Positions 1-9,237 of a stretch of DNA of 64,000 nucleotides are shown piece by piece; within the stretch, counting starts at the first letter, position 1; each line of letters starts with the position of its first letter. This DNA is from Carboxylicivirga agarovorans (GTDB taxonomy: Bacteria; Bacteroidota; Bacteroidia; Bacteroidales; Marinilabiliaceae). A model generated the notes under the pieces. That model did no database searches, was not told where the DNA came from, and worked only from the letters and a program-made list of their open reading frames with translations. Both the position numbers and the translations under genes were made by a program. The DNA lies in the NCBI RefSeq assembly GCF_050589845.1, contig NZ_JBNGPA010000031.1, forward strand, positions 1 through 64,000. The letters run 5' to 3'.

Positions 1-119
1 GTTATTTGCTTGCTATGAGCATATTGAACAATAATAACAGTAAAGAGTAGCTTTTTGTAAGGAGGAGAGCTGATTTACATGATGCATAGATCTATACGTT
101 TATAAAACTTCTTTTCGAA

Positions 120-345
120 CACTAAAACGCTTTGCCCCGGGCTATGATGTAGCAGACCTACAGCCTGCCAGTTGCAGCTTGGTTAAATAGTATCGTTTAA
201 TAGTTTATCCTTCGCGCAGCAGCACCGGAGGTTTAAATATATCGAAGCTGTCAATCAATTCCTCAGTTCAACGATTTATCAGTTCGACAGTTTATCAGTT
301 TAATCTTTCAACTTCACTTCGCGCGGCAGCACCGGCTGATTTGTA
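120..345 (-). repeat. Dispersed composite intergenic repeat, left copy
   Basis: Read on the minus strand this stretch has two blocks. The core (about 213-335) contains short motifs such as GTCGAACTGATAAATCG and GAGGAATTGATTGACAGC, followed by TATATTTAAACCTCCGGTGC. A GC-rich block (about 127-177) contains CATAGCCCGGGGCAAAGCG. The same two blocks in the same order recur on the plus strand at 63020-63300, and the core recurs at 62129-62273 and 63405-63531. It has no coding capacity that I can see. The rest of 1-550 shows no gene, tRNA or clear promoter. Confidence 0.8.
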
Positions 346-550
346 AGCAGTGCCATAAATTAAACAAACAGCCATTTAATTATAGACATTGTTAATGCAA
401 CCACAAATTGCTCAAATTACACAAATGGATAAACAGCTAAGCTGTTTGTGAATGGATCATAATGATAAAATGTCGAATTGTCGAATTGATAAGCTATAAG
501 CATCTTGCAAAACAAAAGTAATCACCTATATTTAGGCCAAAAGAATCATT

Positions 551-1015
551 ATGCGCCGTAAGGAAAGAGAAATAAAGGATGCAGTAATTGTCCATCAAAT
601 TTTATCAGAGTCAAGTATTTGCCGACTGGCCATATATGACGATCCGTTCCCATATATTGTACCAATGAATTATGGTTATGAAGATGGAGCCATTTACTTT
701 CATTGTGCAACAGATGGACGTAAACTTGATCTGCTTAGGAAGAATAATAAGGTTGGTTTTGAGATCGAATACGACAGTGAGGTGCTTAAAGGTGCCGTAT
801 CATGTCAATGGACCACAAGGTACCGTTCAGTTATTGGAACAGGGGAAGTTGAGATAATTGAAGATACAGATGCAAAAATAGCGGGGATGGACGCCATAAT
901 GAAACAGCATGGAAAAACGGATAATGAATACATCCCTAAAGTAATGGCGAAAGCTCTGATATTAAAGCTTTCGATCAAATCGTTTACGGCCAAACAGGCT
1001 GGCGACTGGGCATAA
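551..1015 (+). CDS. Pyridoxamine 5'-phosphate oxidase-like flavin split-barrel protein (NimA-like)
   Basis: This 154-residue protein has the length and pattern of the Pyridox_ox_2/NimA group: an N-terminal MRRKEREI helix, a strand segment with YIVPMNYGYEDGAIYFHCA, then GRKLDLLRKNNKVGFEIE, where family members contact the FMN phosphate. Family members bind FMN and include nitroimidazole reductases, but many are uncharacterised, so the substrate is unknown. No signal peptide is visible, so it is probably cytosolic. It stands alone and converges with the deacylase gene on the other strand. The ATG follows an AT-rich leader without a strong Shine-Dalgarno, which is normal in Bacteroidota. Confidence 0.85.
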   Translation: MRRKEREIKDAVIVHQILSESSICRLAIYDDPFPYIVPMNYGYEDGAIYFHCATDGRKLDLLRKNNKVGFEIEYDSEVLKGAVSCQWTTRYRSVIGTGEVEIIEDTDAKIAGMDAIMKQHGKTDNEYIPKVMAKALILKLSIKSFTAKQAGDWA

Positions 1016-1062
1016 AAAGAGATGTTCGATGACTAGCATTCCCAAAAATCATCGAACATCTC
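1013..1062 (-). terminator. Intrinsic terminator of the YbaK-type gene
   Basis: A perfect 14-bp inverted repeat (arms 1019-1032 and 1049-1062, GAGATGTTCGATGA) is followed on the minus strand by a T-run formed by the A-run at 1014-1018. It overlaps the end of the converging flavoprotein gene. Confidence 0.8.
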
Positions 1063-1120
1063 AAACATCTCACATTAACATCTGATGGATTTATGTCTGC
1101 GAAACTTTTTACTTTTACTA

Positions 1121-1600
1121 CTAGGCTTCAGCGATAGTAGTACGTGAAATTTTAACTACCGTAGGGTGCACCAGTCGCTGATAATCTTTGTAAGTCATTT
1201 GGATTAACTCAGCATGATTGCACGCGTTAAATGCGATAGTTGTGTCTTCTGTTAGCTTTTCAGCAACAAACACCTCCATGTTGTAAAGATTACCAAATGG
1301 TGGTTGTGCACCAACTTCACAATCCTTAAAGGCATCTTTAAATTCTGATTCAGTAGCCAATCGAACCTCTTTGGCTGCTGTAGCCCGCTGCAATTCTCTC
1401 AAATCAACCTGGAACGATGCTGGTAATACTACCATACAGAGCTTTCCGTCAATTTTTACCATAACTGTTTTAGCTATTTCATTGCCTGAAATATGTGAGT
1501 AAGCAGCTGTTTTTTGTGCAGTGTAAGCCCTGGAGTGAACAATGCGTTTATAGTTAACGTGTTCCAGATCCAGATACTTCTCAAGACGTGTAAGTGGCAT
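1121..1600 (-). CDS. YbaK/ProX-type aminoacyl-tRNA deacylase
   Basis: This 159-residue protein matches the YbaK/prolyl-tRNA editing fold: an early strand with NYKRIVHSRAYTAQ, a lysine in EIAKTVMVKIDGK, the GAQPPFG loop, and a C-terminal FNACNHAELIQM segment that corresponds to the substrate-pocket GxxxH region. Family members hydrolyse mischarged tRNAs (for example Cys- or Ala-tRNAPro) or act on related substrates. The specificity here cannot be assigned. It has no signal peptide, so it is cytosolic. It is monocistronic, with its own terminator, and divergent from the conserved gene at 1788. Confidence 0.85.
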   Translation of the reverse strand: MPLTRLEKYLDLEHVNYKRIVHSRAYTAQKTAAYSHISGNEIAKTVMVKIDGKLCMVVLPASFQVDLRELQRATAAKEVRLATESEFKDAFKDCEVGAQPPFGNLYNMEVFVAEKLTEDTTIAFNACNHAELIQMTYKDYQRLVHPTVVKISRTTIAEA

Positions 1601-1787
1601 AACTTTCCCTCCAATTAAGTGTTTATAATATCATCCTCAACAAAAACGCTAACATAAGTTACTATCAAAATGGCCGGGTGTAAAGAGGGTTTTAGGTGAA
1701 AAAATACGATAATCTCCTTAGGTGCTGATTTTCAGGCACCATTTTTCTTTTCGACATATTTATGCCAATTTTGTGGCTCAAATAATA

Positions 1788-2180
1788 ATGAGAATGGGAA
1801 AAGAACAGTTTTTATCAACCGAAGAGCTACACTTTTTGGGCATCAAGGTTGTTTATAAAGATATGATCGATAAGGGTTATAAGGTGCTGAATGTTAGGAA
1901 GGAGCCAGATGTTAATCCGCAGATTTTAGCTACCAAAGACGATAAGCGCTATTTTGTTGTTGTGAGAACTGAAACCTATCCTGACATGGGATTGTTATTG
2001 CCACACATCGCTTCGGAAGTAATGAAGCATAGCCAAAAGCACAATGCGATCTGCTATTTTGCCAGTGTTGGTATTGCCAACGCTAACGGTCAAAACGATG
2101 AAGAAATGTCAAAGCCTGTGAAAGATGGTGAATACTATATCAATTATAAAGGGCTGGAGTTATTTCCAAGCTATACGTAA
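1788..2180 (+). CDS. Conserved hypothetical protein, about 130 aa
   Basis: I do not recognise a named domain. The protein is a small mixed alpha/beta protein (TEELHFLGIKVVYKDMIDKG, then KDDKRYFVVVRTETYP, then a C-terminal YYINYKGLELF). The reading frame stays open further upstream to 1722, but that extension looks like non-coding DNA, so I place the start at the ATG at 1788 (or 1794). It overlaps the next gene by one base (TAATG), so the two are probably translationally coupled. It has no signal peptide and is likely cytosolic. Confidence 0.7.
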   Translation: MRMGKEQFLSTEELHFLGIKVVYKDMIDKGYKVLNVRKEPDVNPQILATKDDKRYFVVVRTETYPDMGLLLPHIASEVMKHSQKHNAICYFASVGIANANGQNDEEMSKPVKDGEYYINYKGLELFPSYT

Positions 2181-2842
2181 TGCGATCAACCATGTTGGAT
2201 AAAATAAAGACCTTTTACCGTCAAAACAGGCTGCTCATATTAATTGGTTTAGCCTTTTTACTGTTAATGCAGATATGCAGTCGCGGAGGACGTGTTGATA
2301 AAGCATTACTACAAAATGAACAACAAGCTGTTGAGGAGTCAATACCAGATGATACTGAGCTCAAACCTCTTAATGAACTTCATTACGAACAGGAACGACA
2401 GCAGCAAAAGCGGAATCCTGAAATGATATCGTTATACATATTAATGGGAATGGTATTACTGGTTTATGTGGCCACTAAACGGGGGTGGCTCCAAAAGTTA
2501 AGCCCTTCTGTTGTTTGGGTAAGGGTTCATGTTAAACGAAATAAAAGTACCAAGGCACGCATTGTAAGCATATCCATTAACAACCAGACAAAAGAGAGTT
2601 TAACATTTTCACCACCGGTACTGGCCTTTGGTTCACCTTTTAAAAAGGCACGTAAATTCAGGATCAAAGGTGGAGACGATAACATTTTTCCATTAACTCT
2701 TATGCCAGGAACAGCCCACCGCTTAACGATTGATATAGATGCTTTCAGGAAAAAGGCCGGCTTAAGTGCTAATAACTGGGTACGAATTGAAGCCAATGCC
2801 GGCTTAAAAGTGTATCGCTCCTTATGGAAATACTTGTTTTAA
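2180..2842 (+). CDS. Hypothetical two-pass membrane protein
   Basis: This 220-residue protein has a hydrophobic segment near residues 16-32 (LLILIGLAFLLLMQI), a charged linker with a glutamine-rich stretch, a second hydrophobic segment near 84-96 (SLYILMGMVLLVYVA), and a basic beta-rich C-terminal domain (WVRVHVKRNKSTKARIVSISI onwards). No family is recognised. It begins inside the stop codon of the upstream gene and ends 47 bp before the TlpA-like gene, so the three may be one transcript. Confidence 0.65.
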   Translation: MRSTMLDKIKTFYRQNRLLILIGLAFLLLMQICSRGGRVDKALLQNEQQAVEESIPDDTELKPLNELHYEQERQQQKRNPEMISLYILMGMVLLVYVATKRGWLQKLSPSVVWVRVHVKRNKSTKARIVSISINNQTKESLTFSPPVLAFGSPFKKARKFRIKGGDDNIFPLTLMPGTAHRLTIDIDAFRKKAGLSANNWVRIEANAGLKVYRSLWKYLF

Positions 2843-2889
2843 AACCATAATACCCAGGTATTGTTATATCATAAAAGAATGTAAAGAAT

Positions 2890-3492
2890 ATGAAGAAAGG
2901 ATTTTGGTCAGAACAGTGGCATAAATACCGGCGAAAGAAAACCATAATGGGAATTGTCTTCGATTTTCTGTTTACTGCGCTGGTCATTGCCATGTTATTT
3001 CCTGCTTCGCGCAAAATAGTATCTTCAACCATCATTCGCTACAGTATGTTTCAACCACGCGAAAGTAAGGAGGTGGCCTACTTAGCGGATAGTGATTATA
3101 ACTGGTATGTTGAAGATCTGGATGGCAATAGCTTATCGCTTTCTGAACTCAGGGGCAAAGTTATTTTTATCAATTTCTGGGCCACCTGGTGCCCACCCTG
3201 TATTGCCGAAATGCCTTCTATTCAGCGCCTGTATGATGAGTATAAAAACGATATGGCATTTATCCTTGTAAGTCAGGAGTCAAAAGGTATTTTACGCGAG
3301 TTTATTGCCGAAAAAGAATACACATTCCCGGTTTATGTTTTAAGAAGCCGTCAGCCCGATATTTTCTCTTCACGAAGCATCCCGGCTTCATTTCTTATTT
3401 CACCCGAGGGACAGCTGGTTATGAAAAAACAAGGTGCTGCGCGCTGGGACGGAACTAAGGTAAAGGAGCTGATCAATGAAATGCTGAATTAG
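2890..3492 (+). CDS. Membrane-anchored TlpA/ResA-like thioredoxin
   Basis: This 200-residue protein has an N-terminal membrane anchor (about residues 19-38) followed by a periplasmic thioredoxin-fold domain. The redox motif WATWCPPC puts its cysteines at 101 and 104, and the cis-proline loop SIPASFLI is present. TlpA/ResA proteins reduce periplasmic disulfides, often in cytochrome c maturation or stress repair; the partner is not evident here. Unlike the two thioredoxin-fold lipoproteins at 18.9 and 20.2 kb, its active site is intact. A strong terminator follows. Confidence 0.88.
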   Translation: MKKGFWSEQWHKYRRKKTIMGIVFDFLFTALVIAMLFPASRKIVSSTIIRYSMFQPRESKEVAYLADSDYNWYVEDLDGNSLSLSELRGKVIFINFWATWCPPCIAEMPSIQRLYDEYKNDMAFILVSQESKGILREFIAEKEYTFPVYVLRSRQPDIFSSRSIPASFLISPEGQLVMKKQGAARWDGTKVKELINEMLN

Positions 3493-3515
3493 AAAAAGGC
3501 ACTCAATAAGATACG

Positions 3516-3545
3516 GAGCAGGGATTAGTCCTTGCTCTTTTTTTT
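3516..3545 (+). terminator. Intrinsic terminator after the TlpA-like gene
   Basis: GAGCAGGGA pairs with TCCTTGCTC across a TTAG loop (9 bp with one G-T), followed by eight T residues. Confidence 0.9.
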
Positions 3546-3603
3546 GAATCAATGACCAGGTTTATAGAAGATAATTACTTCATGATGAGTGCAAATCATT
3601 TCC

Positions 3604-3611
3604 TATCTTTG
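3604..3611 (+). promoter_or_regulatory. Bacteroidota-type minus-7 box of pyrH
   Basis: TATCTTTG fits the TAnnTTTG minus-7 consensus. Transcription would start near 3617, which makes the ATG at 3641 the sensible pyrH start and argues against an in-frame TTG at 3617. A clear minus-33 TTTG is not seen. Confidence 0.6.
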
Positions 3612-3640
3612 AATGCTTGAAATTTAAAATTACAGAACTA

Positions 3641-4348
3641 ATGAAATACAAAAGAGTACTATTAAAGCTTAGTGGCGAATCGCTAATGGGAGAGCAGGGT
3701 TATGGTATTGATCCGGAGCGCCTGAATGACTATGCAGAACAGATCAAAGAAGCCGTTGAAATGGGTGTTCAGGTGGGCATTGTAATAGGCGGTGGAAATA
3801 TCTTCAGAGGCCTTAGCGGTGCCTCAAAAGGCTTTGATAGATATAAAGGTGACCAGATGGGTATGCTGGCCACAGTTATTAACGGATTGGCCCTTCAATC
3901 GGCTTTACAGGCCATGGAAGTTAAAACCCATGTGCTAACAGCCATCAGAATGAATCCGGTGGGAGAGTATTACGATAAACCCAAAGCTGTTGAAGCCTTA
4001 AACAAAGGAGAAGTAGTTATTATGGCTGCCGGTACGGGTAATCCTTATTTTACTACTGATACCGGTTCTTCATTGCGGGGTATTGAAATTGAAGCTGATG
4101 TCATGCTAAAAGGTACTCGTGTTGATGGTATTTACACTGCCGATCCGGAGAAGGATCCTACCGCTACCAAATTCGACGAAATAACCTTTGATGAGATTTA
4201 TAACCGTGGTTTGAAAATTATGGATTTAACTGCCACAACCATGTGTAAAGAAAACAACCTTGATATTGTGGTGTTTGACATGGATACCAAAGGAAACCTG
4301 GTTAAAGTGCTGAAAGGTGAAAATATTGGAACTTTAGTGAAGAACTAA
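3641..4348 (+). CDS. pyrH: UMP kinase
   Basis: PyrH phosphorylates UMP to UDP with ATP in the cytosol, feeding UTP and CTP synthesis. From the ATG at 3641 the protein is 235 residues, the usual bacterial length, starting MKYKRVLLKLSGESLMG (amino-acid-kinase P-loop-like lysine and glycine motif). It continues with VGIVIGGGNIFRG, the MGMLATVINGLAL helix and GTGNPYFTTDTGSSLRGIE, the acceptor-nucleotide and allosteric regions of bacterial UMP kinases. The TTG at 3617 is rejected because it coincides with the expected transcription start. It is monocistronic, with a promoter and a terminator on either side. Confidence 0.97.
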   Translation: MKYKRVLLKLSGESLMGEQGYGIDPERLNDYAEQIKEAVEMGVQVGIVIGGGNIFRGLSGASKGFDRYKGDQMGMLATVINGLALQSALQAMEVKTHVLTAIRMNPVGEYYDKPKAVEALNKGEVVIMAAGTGNPYFTTDTGSSLRGIEIEADVMLKGTRVDGIYTADPEKDPTATKFDEITFDEIYNRGLKIMDLTATTMCKENNLDIVVFDMDTKGNLVKVLKGENIGTLVKN

Positions 4349-4367
4349 GGGCTTAATCAGTTTTATT

Positions 4368-4420
4368 AAGCATGTCATCTTTATCTGCATTTTTGGAGTA
4401 AAGATGACATGCTTTTTTTT
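4368..4420 (+). terminator. Intrinsic terminator of pyrH
   Basis: A 16-bp perfect stem (AAGCATGTCATCTTTA and its complement at 4399-4414) is followed by a run of T residues to 4420. Confidence 0.92.
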
Positions 4421-4445
4421 ACTCTGATACTGCCTTATGAGCAAT

Positions 4446-4473
4446 AAAAAAGGGAGCTGAACAGCTCCCTTTA
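4446..4473 (-). terminator. Terminator of the gld operon
   Basis: On the minus strand AAAGGGAGCTG, a TT loop and CAGCTCCCTTT are followed by further T residues. It lies just past the gldN stop. Confidence 0.88.
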
Positions 4474-4504
4474 TATATTTATTTGACTAGACTTTATCCT
4501 CTTA

Positions 4505-5353
4505 TTAGAATTCCCACATATCGTGTTCCTTCTCAAAAATACTTTGCTTAATACGCTCTGATTCCATCATAGCTTCCATACCAGCGGTATAGTCTTCAAT
4601 ACGACGGTTGTTATATACGTTAGCTTCTTTGTAGATATAGCTACCGAAATAACGCTTGATGAAAATATCATCGAAAGTACGGCGCTGTGCATCGTTACGA
4701 GGGTTAAACACTTCGTGTCTTGCAAGCAGGTTACGTACTTCAGGGAAGTAAATCCAGAAAGTCTGAGAAACGCGTACTTCACTTCCTTCGCTGTCACCCT
4801 GAACATATTCGCGAATTGGACATAATCCAACAATACGAACATCCATACGTGAATATTTTCTGTCGAAGAACCAGATCTCTTTCAACATAAACTGTTTGAT
4901 CTCCGTTGAGCTAACCTCACCTTCAACCACTCTTTCTTCGTACAGACCGGTCTCCACATTCTGAATCATTTGTGTGTCGGAAACAGCACCCATTTCACGC
5001 ATCACCTGATCCAGTGTTAATGGTACCTGGAACTCATCGTCGGTAGTTGCTGAGTATGCAGTCAGACCTTCGTACTGAATACCGTAAATCAACAGGTCGA
5101 TTAAGTTGTAACGATCATCCATTTTGGTAGTAGGATAATACATTGGCAGGTTCAACTTTTCGCGCAGGTCAATGACACGCCAAATCTTTTTAGCCCATAG
5201 AACATCAGCCTCGCGCACATGTGCATAAGGTATTGGCTTGCGGTTTGGCACATGGTCTTTCGTGTAAAGCTCAGTGTTTACTTCCTGTGCAGTTGCCACA
5301 TCAGCAGCACCAAAACCAACTAATACAATCAGGATAAAGAATAATCTTTTCAT
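4505..5353 (-). CDS. gldN: T9SS core protein GldN/PorN
   Basis: GldN/PorN is a periplasmic component of the type IX secretion system that forms the outer-membrane-associated ring with the lipoprotein GldK. The 282-residue sequence begins with a signal peptide (MKRLFFILIVLVGFGAADVATAQ). The mature region shows the family pattern ADVLWAKKIWRVIDLREKLN, then WFFDRKYSRMDVRIVGLCPI, then ETF-like WIYFPEVRNLLARHEVFNPRNDAQRRTFDDIF. It is last in the porP-gldK-gldL-gldM-gldN operon, 19 bp after gldM, and is followed by the operon terminator. Confidence 0.95.
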   Translation of the reverse strand: MKRLFFILIVLVGFGAADVATAQEVNTELYTKDHVPNRKPIPYAHVREADVLWAKKIWRVIDLREKLNLPMYYPTTKMDDRYNLIDLLIYGIQYEGLTAYSATTDDEFQVPLTLDQVMREMGAVSDTQMIQNVETGLYEERVVEGEVSSTEIKQFMLKEIWFFDRKYSRMDVRIVGLCPIREYVQGDSEGSEVRVSQTFWIYFPEVRNLLARHEVFNPRNDAQRRTFDDIFIKRYFGSYIYKEANVYNNRRIEDYTAGMEAMMESERIKQSIFEKEHDMWEF

Positions 5354-5372
5354 TGTCTTTATTTTTTATTTC

Positions 5373-6941
5373 CTAGTCAACAGTTATTACTATCGGAGCC
5401 AGCTTTTTGTTACGTCCGTCTGGTCCTATAGCCTTAATTTCTTCTATCGTAATCTTAGAACCTTTTGAGGCTCCTCTAATTAAATCAATCTGTTCATCAG
5501 TAACGCGGTTGCTCTTCGATTCTTTACTTACAAAGAAACCACCTCTTACTGTTGCAATACTAAACTGGGTAACCTTGTACTCCAACTCAAAATCAAAGTC
5601 AGGTCCCATGGTAGCAAACAATCCTGTTTGCGCCAGCAGGGTATTCTTTTTAATCTTACCATCTTGCTTACCGGCAAAGGTAGCATATGGCAACGGAAGC
5701 GGCTTAATACGGAACTCTTTACTTCCAATACGTTGTTTTTTTCCTGCAATATTGGCATAAACCGTAACAATGGATTTACCTCCTGCAAAGCCAGGTTTTG
5801 GTTTTACAATGTATACACCATTACCCTGAGTACGTTTTGTTGCATTTGAAAATGTAACATCAAGATCACTTGAAGATATACCAGGTACAGATACCTCTAC
5901 CGGGTTGTCCAATGCTTCATAAAACACGTTCATCTTCATTGGAGAGATAACCGCGTTAGGTTGCATTACTTCAAATTCGTGCTCAATATCGTATCCTATT
6001 TCCTTACCGTTCGGATCCATGAAGTAGATTTTACCTTGCCACTTCTGCTTACCAACTCTGTTGGCCGGTATTTCAAGAACACCAATACCCTGTTCGTTTG
6101 GTTCAATATTATAGCCAGAAATATCAAACCTTGGTTTCTGATACTCGTCGGTTGCAGCAATAAATAATTCCACGCTGTATTTATCACCTTTTAATACCAT
6201 TGAAGAGTTTGGCTTAACAATGGGGCGAATCTTATTGAACTTATACGTGTTTTCGTCAATGCTGCTCAATAAGTATGAAGAAACATCCGCCTGGGTATTT
6301 CTCACATTACTCTGGATACTACTTAGCAAAGCAAAAGAAGCTGACAGAGGCAGATGCTCAAACTTCTGACTTTCCCACGATTGCTGAACCTGACCATCGT
6401 TGGTTGGTTTTTTAGCCTCGGTGGACAAGATCTTGTTAAGCGTTGATACCAAAGCTGTATCTTCAGCGCTAACATTTGAGATTAATAAATCTCTGTATGT
6501 ATTGATGCGCTCTTTTAACTCTTTGCTTCTTGCTCCGGCTTTCTCCGTAATCATTACCTGTGGAGCAATATCCTGATTGTCGGCTCCTTTGTAGTTTTGT
6601 AAAGTTGCCTCAGGGCTGTTGTCTACCTTACGCATCATCATCAGTTTAAGTTCCTGTATGTGATTGTAAAGTGAATCGGCACCTGCTTTAATAGCTTCAG
6701 CCTTTTCCCTGGCAGGTTTTACCTTTGCCGAGTTAACAGCTTCTGCAGCTTTAAAGCGATCTATTAAATCAGAGTTTTTAGTCTCTGTTGTTTTTATACT
6801 TTCCTGAATACTTTCGTCTACCAGTTGAAAAGCTTGAAGTAACTCTCCTGACACGTTCAGGGCCAACATGGCCGTCAGGAACAGGTACATCATTCCGATC
6901 ATTTTCTGCCTGGGGGTTTCGGGACAATTTCCGCCACTCAT
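5373..6941 (-). CDS. gldM: T9SS motor/stator protein GldM/PorM
   Basis: GldM pairs with GldL in the inner membrane and spans the periplasm to transmit proton-motive energy to the T9SS and gliding apparatus. The 522-residue protein has a short cytosolic N-terminus (MSGGNCPETPRQKM), one transmembrane helix at about 14-34, a helical domain (to about residue 220), and beta-sandwich periplasmic domains (MVLKGDKYSVELFIAATD, VEVSVPGISSSDLDVTFSN). Length and layout are typical. It lies between gldL and gldN with short gaps, so it is co-transcribed. Confidence 0.96.
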   Translation of the reverse strand: MSGGNCPETPRQKMIGMMYLFLTAMLALNVSGELLQAFQLVDESIQESIKTTETKNSDLIDRFKAAEAVNSAKVKPAREKAEAIKAGADSLYNHIQELKLMMMRKVDNSPEATLQNYKGADNQDIAPQVMITEKAGARSKELKERINTYRDLLISNVSAEDTALVSTLNKILSTEAKKPTNDGQVQQSWESQKFEHLPLSASFALLSSIQSNVRNTQADVSSYLLSSIDENTYKFNKIRPIVKPNSSMVLKGDKYSVELFIAATDEYQKPRFDISGYNIEPNEQGIGVLEIPANRVGKQKWQGKIYFMDPNGKEIGYDIEHEFEVMQPNAVISPMKMNVFYEALDNPVEVSVPGISSSDLDVTFSNATKRTQGNGVYIVKPKPGFAGGKSIVTVYANIAGKKQRIGSKEFRIKPLPLPYATFAGKQDGKIKKNTLLAQTGLFATMGPDFDFELEYKVTQFSIATVRGGFFVSKESKSNRVTDEQIDLIRGASKGSKITIEEIKAIGPDGRNKKLAPIVITVD

Positions 6942-6979
6942 ATTCTAATTCTTTTAGCAGTTAATAATGATCTTCCTGA

Positions 6980-7816
6980 TTATTTATTACCCATATTCAT
7001 GGCACTTAACATGTTGCCATAAATAGAATTTAATTCTGAAACTGATTGGCTTAATTGCGCCACTTGCTCACGGTATACCTTCGCATCGTTGGCCGACTGC
7101 TGAAACTGGTTAGTAATTTCAGACAAACCTTGTGTTAAGGCCTGTGAAGCCTGTACCTGGCTGTTAACACCTTGTAACTGTAATTCGTATGCTGAATTAA
7201 TAGCAGCAAGATTTTTAGTGACATCACCTAGTTTTTCACCATATGACTGGTTGTTAGATGAAAGTGTTTCAAAGTGAGCTTTAAGGCTCTCGCCTGATGA
7301 AGCATACACATCGGCTAATGCCTGGCTGCTTTGAGCCATTGAAGCCTGCTGGTTGGCAAACTGACCAACTGCATCTCCTGCATTTTTCATATTACTGATA
7401 TAAGCATCTGTTGCCGCCGTAGCATTACCCAGGTCAGATAATTTAGACGAGGTGTCAGAAAGCTTCTTAATACCTTCAGATAGTTTTGCAATATCTTTGT
7501 CGTCAAGGTTACCACTCTGAACTAGTGCAGCCAGTTCACTGCCACCACCACCATGTGCATCTTTCTCTCTTGGCTCTAAACCATGAAGCTCAGGGTATAC
7601 TAGCCCCCAATCGGGCATTTCATGTGGTTTTTCAAATGCTGAAAGGGCAAAAATAATGGCCTCTGTTCCCAATCCGGCAATCAACATATATGCTGCTCCG
7701 GGAAGGTGAAGAATTTTCCATAGTGCTCCTAAAATTACTACAGCTGCACCAAGACCGTATACTTTACCCATTACTTTTTTATATCCAGGGCTCTCAACAA
7801 ATTCCGAAATACTCAT
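6980..7816 (-). CDS. gldL: T9SS motor protein GldL/PorL
   Basis: GldL is the two-helix inner-membrane partner of GldM in the proton-driven T9SS motor. The protein has 278 residues with transmembrane helices at about 19-36 and 41-60. Glu52 in the second helix (GLGTEAIIFALSAFE) sits where the conserved glutamate needed for motor function is found in characterised GldL. A long cytosolic C-terminal part rich in Ser, Ala and Gln (from about residue 95) is predicted to be helical. It follows gldK in the operon. Confidence 0.96.
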   Translation of the reverse strand: MSISEFVESPGYKKVMGKVYGLGAAVVILGALWKILHLPGAAYMLIAGLGTEAIIFALSAFEKPHEMPDWGLVYPELHGLEPREKDAHGGGGSELAALVQSGNLDDKDIAKLSEGIKKLSDTSSKLSDLGNATAATDAYISNMKNAGDAVGQFANQQASMAQSSQALADVYASSGESLKAHFETLSSNNQSYGEKLGDVTKNLAAINSAYELQLQGVNSQVQASQALTQGLSEITNQFQQSANDAKVYREQVAQLSQSVSELNSIYGNMLSAMNMGNK

Positions 7817-7863
7817 AATGAACTAATTTTTTTTCAATTAACCGTCCTAAAAAATTGATTTGA

Positions 7864-9192
7864 TTAGTCACCAATGTAATCTCTTACACATCGGAAACCG
7901 ATAAATGATGTAGAAGAATCCTGGTATTCATATGTACGAGTACCATTTTGAAGGAAATAACCTACATCTTTCCATGAACCACCGCGAAGTACTTTTCTTT
8001 TCATTACGTGTGGATCATCTGGTAAAGCATTATACTTATAAGTTGGGTTGAAATCGTGTGTAAAAGTGTAAGCTGATTCATCGTAAGCACTAGAAGTCCA
8101 TTCAGCAACATTACCAGCCATGTCAAATAAGCCATAATCGTTTGGAGCGTATGAACCTACGGACATAGTTGTCATACCACCATCATCACCATAACGACCA
8201 CGAAGAGGTTTAAAGTTAGCAAGGAAACAACCTTTATCGTTACGGGTGTACATACCACCCCAAGGGTAATTAGCATGGTCTAGGCCACCACGTGCTGCGT
8301 ATTCCCACTCAGCTTCAGTTGGCAGGCGGTAGTTATTTACCGGAGGCTCACCTTTGCTCTGAAGAAAGTTATTTAATAACTGTGTTCTCCAGATACAGAA
8401 AGCAGTTGCCTGTTTCCAGTTCACACCTACAACAGGGTACTCATCAAAACCAGGGTGCCAGAAATACTTCTCAGTCCATGGTTCGTTGAATGAATAGGTG
8501 AAGTCAGCTATCCAACACAAGGTATCAGGATAAACATTTACGGCATCTTTCATAATGAAAGCTGAACGATCATTGATTTCACGCTCCTCACCATACTGGT
8601 CATATGCCACACCTTCGTATTGTTTAGTTTCAAAATTATAACGGTTGCTTCTTTTTGCAGCTTGCAAAAGATCAACCCATTCGTACTCATAAGTTAACTT
8701 ACGAGTGTCAATTTCTTTTCTTCTGAAGAAACGTTCGTTCTCTGGTAAGAACATTTCGTCAAGTATCTCAGCATACTCTTCGTTATCCCACTCAATAGGT
8801 TCGTCCCAATTGACAAACGGAGGGTCAATTTCATTGCCAAGATAATCTTCACTAAGAAGGAATTCTTCGAATTGCTCACCTAATAAACGACGTGCAATAG
8901 AGTCTCTCACCCAATATACAAACTGACGGTATTCGCTGTTTGTAATTTCTGTTTCATCCATCCAGAACGAACGAACTGAAACTGTTTTTGATTGAGAGGT
9001 CATTGTATTGGCAATGTCCATATCATTTGGTCCCATGTTGAAACTACCTTGTGGAATAAATAACATTCCGTAAGGATCTGGTTCATAAAATGAGGCCCGG
9101 CGCGCTACGCCAGTTAATTCTCCACCGCTGGATTGTCCGCATCCAGTTAAGATGGTGATTAAAATGACACTGATGGCAAGTACTTTCTTCAT
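7864..9192 (-). CDS. gldK: T9SS lipoprotein GldK/PorK
   Basis: GldK is an outer-membrane lipoprotein that forms the large periplasmic ring of the T9SS with GldN. The 442-residue protein has a lipobox LTGC (Cys18) and a formylglycine-generating-enzyme-like fold: MLFIPQGSFNMG near the start, VVGVNWKQATAFCIWR, RLPTEAEWEYAARGG, and a C-terminal VLRGGSWKD with FIGFRCVRD. In this family the FGE-type domain is structural and not known to be catalytic. It is between porP and gldL in the operon. Confidence 0.96.
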   Translation of the reverse strand: MKKVLAISVILITILTGCGQSSGGELTGVARRASFYEPDPYGMLFIPQGSFNMGPNDMDIANTMTSQSKTVSVRSFWMDETEITNSEYRQFVYWVRDSIARRLLGEQFEEFLLSEDYLGNEIDPPFVNWDEPIEWDNEEYAEILDEMFLPENERFFRRKEIDTRKLTYEYEWVDLLQAAKRSNRYNFETKQYEGVAYDQYGEEREINDRSAFIMKDAVNVYPDTLCWIADFTYSFNEPWTEKYFWHPGFDEYPVVGVNWKQATAFCIWRTQLLNNFLQSKGEPPVNNYRLPTEAEWEYAARGGLDHANYPWGGMYTRNDKGCFLANFKPLRGRYGDDGGMTTMSVGSYAPNDYGLFDMAGNVAEWTSSAYDESAYTFTHDFNPTYKYNALPDDPHVMKRKVLRGGSWKDVGYFLQNGTRTYEYQDSSTSFIGFRCVRDYIGD

Positions 9193-9237
9193 AATAGCCT
9201 TAATATCTGAGTTACTCTTTTACTTATTCTTAATATC

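Noticed and set aside
3516..3545. Terminator after the TlpA-like gene as another member of the stem-loop family
   Set aside because: It shares GAGCAGG with the array arms but has a 4-nt loop, sits right after a gene and is a normal terminator; the similarity is probably chance.
3617..3640. TTG at 3617 as the pyrH start
   Set aside because: It coincides with the expected transcription start of the TATCTTTG promoter, and the ATG at 3641 gives the standard 235-residue protein.
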